Shown piece by piece: positions 59,192 through 64,000 of a stretch of 64,000 nucleotides of DNA; position 1 is the stretch's first letter; each line of letters begins with the position of its first letter. The stretch is from assembly GCA_021292105.1 (NCBI GenBank), contig CM037862.1, positions 6,366,765-6,430,764 on the forward strand, written 5' to 3'. Both the position numbers and the translations under genes were made by a program. The DNA comes from Anadara kagoshimensis. Its lineage: Eukaryota > Mollusca > Bivalvia > Arcoida > Arcidae. Below the pieces are notes generated by a model. It made no database searches. It was not told where the DNA came from and saw only the letters and a program-made list of their open reading frames with translations.

Positions 59192-60360
59192 GTGTGGATA
59201 CAATTCTAGTGTGTGGTTCAGATTGTGTTAAGAAAAATTATACAAAATAAAAGAAACGGTGGTGTCTGTATGTGGTTTTAGTGTGTTATCGTAGTGTGTG
59301 TCAGTTTGTTTGTTGGGAGATGTGTATATATTATACCTACACAATCATGTGTTTGTATGTTTATAAGGGTAATAAAAAATTTTATGTGTGGCTTTTTCAT
59401 ATTAAATCTGACTGAAATTCTGAATTGCTGTTATGTAAATATGTACATAAATCTGTATATACTTTACTATATAGAAATTCTAATTTCCTTGCACATATAT
59501 TTCCCACGTAAGCTGTTGTAATTTCGGTGGACATGTAAACCATATACATGTATAATTATCATTATTAATGTAATATATAAATAAAGCTTTTTTAATGTCA
59601 GTTCATTTCTATTGTCACTCGTACACCTATATATTGTTGTTCATTGGACATTGTAAGCTTTAACGTGCAATATATATATACTATATATCTGAAAAAATTA
59701 GTAAAATTTAGATGAAACAGACTTGTTATAATACACATTTAAGAAATTTAGTTTGATTTTGGATGTTTTTGGAACTGGCGTATTCAGTGGGCCTGCATCA
59801 GTTTATAGGTAGCCAGGGTGGAGGGATAATAAGGCAGCTCTAAAACTCTAATATTCACAGAGAATACAGACTCACGCAGCTCTTGAATTATCTCCCTTAT
59901 CCCAAAAGAACTTCCACATACATAGATGGTATTTTTCTTTCAAAATTAGGTATAGAAATACACAAAAATATAATTTTTACTGGGAAATTTAACATTTTAA
60001 AGCTTTAAATACATTTTTGACCATTTTAGTTTATACAGGAAAATATCAAATTTTATGTTGAAATTTAAAATTTTTTAAAAATATGAGAAATGCATTCTGG
60101 GTGATTTAGGAATCTCATGGTGCTTTGTGGATATATTTTCAGATAAACCTAAAACTAAAGCATCCAGTAGTAAGACAAGGAAGAAGTCCAGTAAAAAGAA
60201 TGTGCCTAGTTTATATCAGTTCATGGGTGTGATAGGACTGTTTATTATTGTTGCTAAGATTGTGTATAGAAATCTGCTGTTACTCGGTGTTGTGGTCTCA
60301 TTGTTGTCTGTGTATGTGTATTGGTTCGCGGATCAGTTTGATCAGATGTACCGGAACTGA
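42145..60360 (+). CDS. creld: CRELD, membrane isoform (451 aa, signal peptide, WE domain, FU and EGF repeats, two C-terminal TM segments)
   Basis: Exons: 42145-42291, 43213-43295, 44034-44088, 51332-51449, 52226-52314, 52986-53112, 53894-53992, 54378-54461, 55010-55108, 56568-56663, 57126-57266, 60143-60360 (1356 nt with TGA; all phases agree). The ATG follows an in-frame TGA; ATG at 42151 is an alternative start. Residues 1-37 form a signal peptide with core LFCFLNFL. The WE-domain region (about 38-130) has the CxxC KCDVCKDMV, the NFGGGNTNWE signature and CHMMLEEHEELLE. Cysteine-rich/EGF sequence follows to about 206, then furin-like repeat 1 (207-239), calcium-binding EGF DVDEC (240-267), furin-like repeats 2 and 3 (268-332) and EGF DIDEC (333-379). 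The last exon gives a Lys/Ser-rich linker and two hydrophobic segments (about 402-422 and 424-441). CRELD proteins work in the ER and secretory pathway in protein maturation (established knowledge). The luminal isoform ends at 63851. Confidence 0.96.
43615..43790 (-). mobile_element. SINE with tRNA-Leu/Ser-like head
   Basis: The reverse strand starts with GACCAAGTGGTCTAAAGC, a D-arm-like sequence, and ends in the GATATAAGTGAAAG-type body. The same head is at 17610 and 18615 on the plus strand. Confidence 0.55.
44365..44527. mobile_element. Hairpin MITE with about 60-bp arms in a CRELD intron
   Basis: Arms at about 44365-44425 and 44469-44527 are inverses, with a core TTATGGAAGTATGAAA and TTGGACATT, and about 43 bp of loop. 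The match extends outwards through CTTTTT and GTTAAT blocks. Confidence 0.8.
45735..45895 (+). mobile_element. SINE 3' fragment
   Basis: It contains CTATAGCTGGTGACATC, GATATAAGTGAAA and CTTGACTGGGGCG, with an ATTCATTCAATCC tail. Confidence 0.6.
46113..46184 (+). CDS. Candidate alternative terminal exon of CRELD (22 codons then Val-stop)
   Basis: After an ATTACAG acceptor, an open phase-0 stretch (starts LEEALEKRQSVFKPREL) fits directly onto exon 44034-44088. It ends at GTATAG, which is both a weak donor and, if read through, a Val-TAG stop. An AATAAA lies about 200 nt downstream (near 46384). Inclusion would cut the protein just after the first part of the WE domain. Vertebrate CRELD has nothing here, and skipping restores the conserved join ending in CHMMLEEHEE. 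It may be a rare isoform or chance. Confidence 0.3.
   Translation, partial: LEEALEKRQSVFKPRELPFVTQV
47395..47455 (+). repeat. tRNA-like SINE head fragment
   Basis: GGCAGCTCAGTTGGTAGAGT is a tRNA D-arm/A-box sequence. The anticodon and T-arm regions do not fold convincingly, so it is not called a tRNA gene. A reversed relative is at 1-45. Confidence 0.5.
47891..48435. repeat. 39-bp minisatellite, about 14 copies
   Basis: The unit contains GTTAAGTGATTTCCACCACT and is repeated head to tail with few substitutions; some units are 38 bp. Copies diverge at the right end (GATTTTCGCC variants). It abuts the repeat starting near 48455, inside the large CRELD intron. Confidence 0.92.
48455..51305 (+). 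repeat. Older dispersed repeat interrupted by the 48767-50875 element
   Basis: The left part (48455-48766) and right part (50876-51305) share internal blocks such as GGTGCAAAGCATCAACAT and a following CATTAAC...GAGTT segment. A related fragment is at 53565-53770. A stretch resembles the Helitron-like element near 12610-12690, so this may be a diverged relative. It ends just upstream of CRELD exon 51332. Confidence 0.55.
48767..50875. mobile_element. 2.1-kb DNA transposon-like element with 36-bp perfect terminal inverted repeats
   Basis: AAAGGACTACGTATGATAAG and the next 16 bases (48767-48802) are mirrored exactly at 50840-50875. Subterminal inverted motifs (GGTCAAAGGTCA near 48908, TGACCTTTGACCCC near 50728) support a single unit. 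The interior has no transposase-like ORF. I see no clear target-site duplication. The flanks read as one older repeat split by insertion, and the element lies in the large CRELD intron. Confidence 0.75.
51468..51795 (-). mobile_element. Near-full-length tRNA-derived SINE beside a CRELD splice donor
   Basis: On the minus strand the head (51795-51725) has a Pol III A box (TTAGCTCAGTTGA) and a perfect B box (GGTTCAAACCC) with a CAGGG/CCTGT T-stem. The body includes a conserved CACCAGCTATAG segment seen in other copies. The tail (ATTC-type repeats) lies about 20 bp from the donor of exon 51332-51449. Confidence 0.75.
52768..52935 (-). mobile_element. SINE body fragment
   Basis: It has AAGAATATTTCACTTATATC, CACCAGCTATAGGCGAAGG and TGACATGGGACTG in the same order as other copies. 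The tRNA-like head is absent. Confidence 0.6.
55010..55108 (+). CDS. creld: CRELD exon encoding furin-like cysteine repeat 2
   Basis: The exon encodes a CDDGCDTCTGPGPDKCIEC pattern ending in a Cys-Arg, 99 nt, phase 1 at both ends, with donor GTAGGT. It is closely similar in layout to the next exon (56568-56663). A 38-bp minisatellite begins about 20 bp after its donor. Confidence 0.92.
55125..55915. repeat. 38-bp minisatellite, about 21 copies, next to a CRELD splice donor
   Basis: The unit contains TCATCAGACTGATATAAGTC and ends in variants GAGCACAC, GACCATGC or GAACATAC. Each unit can form a short AGACT/AGTCT stem. The array starts about 17 bp after the donor of exon 55010-55108. Confidence 0.93.
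56568..56663 (+). CDS. creld: CRELD exon encoding furin-like cysteine repeat 3
   Basis: The exon encodes CDDACWGCTGPTTEDCKRC and continues to NKCT, 96 nt, phase 1 at both ends. It looks like a duplicate of exon 55010-55108. Because both are symmetric, each can be skipped, or one chosen, without a frameshift. Confidence 0.92.
57545..57835 (+). repeat. Dispersed repeat ending GGGGGTATTTGGCTCTTAAG
   Basis: It contains a CTGT/CTAT-rich stretch (57596-57635) and GACCTTGAACCAAGGTC and ends with GAGACAGTTCTAGTT. It lies in the CRELD intron before exon 60143. Confidence 0.5.
58585..58735 (+). mobile_element. SINE 3' fragment
   Basis: It contains GGCACGATAAAGAACCCTGC, CCTATTGCTGGCGATG and CAAGTGAAATATTTTGAC. 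It lies in the CRELD intron before exon 60143. Confidence 0.55.
59153..59188. repeat. GT microsatellite
   Basis: A (GT)n run in the last CRELD intron; shorter CA/GT runs are near 46648 and 61816-61840. Confidence 0.9.
60143..60360 (+). CDS. creld: CRELD alternative last exon A: basic linker and two transmembrane segments
   Basis: The acceptor is TTTTCAG at 60136-60142. The exon begins in phase 1 (completing an Asp codon) and encodes a Lys/Ser-rich linker with KTRKKSSKK. Two adjacent hydrophobic helices follow (about residues 402-422 and 424-441), split by a short KIVYRN segment, then an acidic/aromatic tail ending QMYRN. This matches the two-TM C-terminus of CRELD1. Candidate poly(A) signals lie at 61508 and 61869. 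Confidence 0.9.
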
Positions 60361-61260
60361 ACCTGATTCTCAGTTCTGTTAGAGGCTGCCATGATGTGAA
60401 GGTATTCAAACTTACCTGTAGTAACTTTGTAATATAGATGATAATAGAGCCAGTGATTATGGGTATATTGACCCAGTCATCTATTTCTATAGCATATAAG
60501 TTTCCTCAATTCCTTTAAAAAAAGAAAAGCATAAACAAAAAAAACTTTCTACAAAACAAAACAAGTCAAAAAATTAGAATTTTGACCAGGACTTTACTTT
60601 TGAGGTTATAGGTTGTATTCCCAAAATAACATCACAGGTAAACTGGTTTGCAATATAAAATTCTTAACTAAATATTACAATATCCCTGTATCATGGCAGT
60701 CCTACTACAGTGGCTTTTGCAATATACTTCTTCAGTTAAAACTTATTCAAGCTGTATTTATCAGCAGTAATTTAAGCATGATTTGACAACTTTTGAGTTA
60801 ACACACAATGGGGTTATTTTCGGTTTTGTATCATGGCTCTTAATGTATTCTGAAAAAAAAAAACTTATGACAGTTTTTGTGATAATGGTGAAGTTTTAAA
60901 GCCAAATGTCAAAATACTTTGGAATTATAACAAAAAAAATTATTTTCCCCTCAAAAATTAGCAATAATCATATGCTGCATTAAATAACCCCTTTGGTTGA
61001 TTTACCATATTCAGTTTTCAATAATTATCTCCCTTACACTCTGTACAATACATATACCTATTGTTTACCCTCCTAATAGAAAATGAGTTCTCAGCTAGTA
61101 GTAAATATATTTGATTAATGGTGTATTTTCAGTGAAAAGTGCATAACCTTATTTCTTTATGAAACCTAATAATGCCCCAAATTGTTATTAAAGTTGACAA
61201 GAAGTTAAAAGAAATGCTTCAAATTTACCCACCCTTTTATGAATCTACCTATATTTAATA

Positions 61261-61440
61261 CAGTAAAACCTTGCTATAATGCCCTTCAATAAATTTAGCA
61301 CCTTGTTTATTTCCATACTCATTAGAAGTCCGGAAATCTATCATATTTGTTATCCGTGAGCTTCAATATACATTGTATCCCCAAATCCCTCTAAATTTGA
61401 CAAAACAAATGGACGTCACTTCAAATATCGGTTTTACCAT
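61261..61440. mobile_element. MITE of the CAGTAAAACC family in CRELD 3' region
   Basis: It starts CAGTAAAACCTTGC after TA and ends GGTTTTACCAT before ATA. It lies in the 3' UTR or intron between the two alternative CRELD last exons. Confidence 0.6.
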
Positions 61441-61868
61441 ATACCTTTTTGTTTTTGATAAGCTGTAATTGCCAGTACATTCCTTGTCCGAGGAATGATG
61501 AGTGAGCAATAAATTAAGAAAACTATGTTTTACACCCAGCTGGGTTTAACATTAGATGAGTAGAGTTGAGTAACCATGTTTTACACCCCAGTCAAAGTTT
61601 ATAGTTGTTTTGATACAGGATATATTTTTGCCAGTAACATTAAGCATGTACAAGTAAATAACTGCATGTTAACTTCAGTGTTTTATTTGAAGGTGTTTGT
61701 TTAGTTTTCATTTTGCAATAACTTTATTTTTAATGTAACTATGTATAAATTGGCATGCATGTATGAGGAGTTGCTTTTTGTCCTTCAGGGGTAGTGTTGG
61801 AGGAGTTTTTTATAGTGTGTGTGTGTGTTTGTGTGTGTGTTATCAGTTTTGTTAACATAAATAAGATC

Positions 61869-61874
61869 AATAAA
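61869..61874 (+). terminator. Candidate poly(A) signal AATAAA for CRELD membrane isoform
   Basis: AATAAA at 61869 and another at 61508 are candidates for ending the 3' UTR after the stop at 60358-60360. Which is used cannot be decided from sequence. Confidence 0.3.
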
Positions 61875-62068
61875 AGAATTGGCTTGTAAAGATAAAGTGT
61901 GTGTGTGTTTAAGTTTATATGTGTTCTTTTTAAAGAATATTGCTCTTGGAATTTGAAGTAAAAATGAATCATATTACCATTGATGAAATGAATAAATGAA
62001 CTGGTTATCAAATAAGGGATGTAAGACTGCCTTGGTTGTATATGTATTTATATTTTTGTAGTTGTAGC

Positions 62069-62110
<42 letters not shown>

Positions 62111-62624
62111 AGAGATTGTGTTTGGGTGTTAAGCTAGAGCTGGATTTAAGCAATACTTTTTATGTTTGATTGAAAAATAACTTTTATCTGTTAATGTTTT
62201 AAAATAAAAAGTTTTGATAAAATTAATTTGTTGATTCTGAATTAGGTAGAGACCTTCTTCAAGCACTATTACAGCTTGGACGAGTTACATTATAATTTAC
62301 ACTATGTTTTCATATAACAATGCTGAAGTTAAGGTTTCAAAAGACCAATCATATTGTAGTCAAAGGACAAAATTTGGCCCAATACAACACAAGGGTCATT
62401 TCATCTGTGAAACGGTGCCTTTCAGCAATTTACATTGATATTTATGTCATTATTACATTAAATTATCCTGGATAGAACATGTAAAGCAGAAAATATATTT
62501 CAAGACATAAATAGTTCCATAGAAGAAATGGTGCTGATACATAAGCATTTAATGTATTCACAAAACACCCTAGTTTAACTGGCCAAAAAAAACCACAAAT
62601 AATAAACTTGAACTATAGCACTAT

Positions 62625-62762
62625 TGAACTGCAACTAGTTAGCGTCAGTGGCATCATTTAAGGGGTCAATTAAGGCAGAGTTTTCGTTTTGTTTGTGTGT
62701 AATTCAAGCATGCCAGGCCTTTGTCAGAACATTGTGGGCATGGTCAGCGATCTGTCAATTTG
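62625..62762 (+). repeat. Dispersed repeat family R1, copy 3
   Basis: It matches copy 1 through GTGTGTAATTCAAGCATGCC and CATGGTCAGCGATCTG; it lies between the two CRELD last exons. Confidence 0.7.
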
Positions 62763-63771
62763 CATGAGGAAGTGGAATATAGGCGTTTTACATACAAAAT
62801 CAAGATTATTTCAATTATATCAAGGTGGTCAGTTCTGACATAGTAGATGAACCAGGGCATTGATTTCCAATGAAATGTACTTGTTTAGAGCCAAGCGGAT
62901 GTACAAATAGGATACGACCCTCAAAAGATATTTGAACCGTACAACTATATCCAGAGTTGGAAGTTTTATTTTAATAGTAAAAGCTGTTCATATCAAGATT
63001 TTAGAATAAAAAACAAACATACTAATCCATGACCGAATCACAATCCAGAAGCAAAGTAAAAACTTTGAAACTGACAAATGAGGTTAAACACATGAACGTC
63101 AATCAAGAAAGTGAGGCTGGGTGCCCCAGAAGGGTAAGCACCTCCTTTTTAGCTAGCTACATCCGCCACACATGTAATCAAAGTTGAGTGAAAGGAACAT
63201 GCAATTATAGGGACATCAAATATATCCAGGGCAATCCTGGAGACAGAGACATCAAACTTATCAACAATCCAAGCACAAACTGCTTTTATTCCGTCAGTTT
63301 GGAAAGAATCATAATTTAAAAAAACACCAGTTTAGTAACATATTTATGGACAACTGAACTGGTTTTAAGATAAGTGGTATGATTAGGGGCTTTCCAATGT
63401 TGCTACATGTATAATCACACCATTGAACATTTGCACCTGTATTTGACCAAAGTTGTGATTTTTATAATTAGTAGTATTAATATCTGTTTTGTCTCATTAT
63501 ATTTTTAATTTACTTGTGTTATATTCCTGAGTTTTAGTCGTTTCAAAGTACATGTTCATGTTTTCATTTGCATTTTTTTATTTTGCATCACATGTATGCA
63601 AACAGATACCATAAATTTTTATTGCATTAAGTTTTGAGAATGACAAACTTGACATTACAATTTATGGTTTTAAAATTTTTGTAATTTATTAAAACCACTA
63701 CAAGAGGTAAGTATTGGTTAAATTTTTAACTTTTGGTCTTACAAAATCCTATTATTGTACTTATTTTATAG

Positions 63772-63851
63772 AAGAGGGTGAAGATGACATGGAAGAAGAT
63801 ACCAAAGAAGAAGAAGAAGAATCAGCTGATACAAAGAAAGAAGAATTATGA
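63772..63851 (+). CDS. creld: CRELD alternative last exon B: acidic tail ending KEEL (luminal ER-retained isoform)
   Basis: The acceptor is TTATTTTATAG at 63761-63771. The exon starts in phase 1, matching the donor at 57267, and completes a Glu codon. It encodes 26 residues, almost all E, D, K, S or T, then TGA at 63849-63851. The last four residues, KEEL, resemble the KDEL/REDL ER-retrieval signals of luminal chaperones and CRELD2. Splicing 57266 to 63772 gives a 405-aa protein without membrane segments. The exon is 3.4 kb beyond exon A. No protein homologue of the acidic tail is claimed; the call rests on phase, splice site, composition and the terminal motif. Confidence 0.75.
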
Positions 63852-64000
63852 TCCACAGTTGTAGCTTAGACCAAATCATTTCAAGTCATTATTAAGTGGT
63901 ATTATCATTTGCCATTATCTAAATGGGGAATTCATTTAATTTCCATTTGATTTTGTGAAATAAGTAAGATGGCGAGTGTCCTACAAAACCACTCAAACCA

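Overview
The window is AT-rich animal nuclear DNA. Short exons with GT-AG introns sit in long introns full of small transposons, SINEs, minisatellites and microsatellites. The repeat content points to a lophotrochozoan, most likely a bivalve mollusc: Helitron-like elements with a tandem 145-bp core (resembling molluscan 'pearl' elements), tRNA-derived SINEs and many TA-flanked MITEs. The species is not identified, and the bivalve call is inference.

Three protein genes are supported by conserved protein sequence and by splice phases that join without error. (1) Positions 391-22455 (+) hold the last 21 exons I can join of an ANKRD26-like coiled-coil gene; its 5' part lies left of the window. 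(2) Positions 36574-40774 (-) hold a complete five-exon Rab GTPase of the Rab32/38/29 subfamily, closest to RAB29 (RAB7L1), 210 aa. (3) Positions 42145-63851 (+) hold a complete CRELD gene (cysteine-rich with EGF-like domains).

Between genes 1 and 2 lie about 14 kb (22456-36573) with no convincing coding sequence, only repeats and decayed mobile DNA. RAB29 and CRELD are divergent, with start codons 1.4 kb apart. The shared upstream region contains a sequence matching the ER stress response element exactly (CCAAT-N9-CCACG, on the minus strand, 41810-41828).

The most interesting observation is at the CRELD 3' end. Two alternative last exons follow the same phase-1 donor. Exon 60143-60360 encodes a basic linker and two membrane segments (CRELD1-like, 451 aa). 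Exon 63772-63851 encodes an acidic tail ending in KEEL, an ER-retrieval-type signal (CRELD2-like, 405 aa). One gene therefore appears to supply both the membrane and the luminal form that vertebrates split between two genes, and its promoter carries an unfolded-protein-response site. CRELD also has an extra furin-like cysteine repeat and a possible early-termination exon.

Mobile DNA includes two Helitron-like elements in opposite orientations (12308-13632 and 32877-35026), a 2.1-kb inverted-repeat element nested in an older repeat (48767-50875), several foldback MITEs, a six-copy TA-flanked MITE family, many SINE pieces, and a 5'-truncated non-LTR retrotransposon inside a RAB29 intron.
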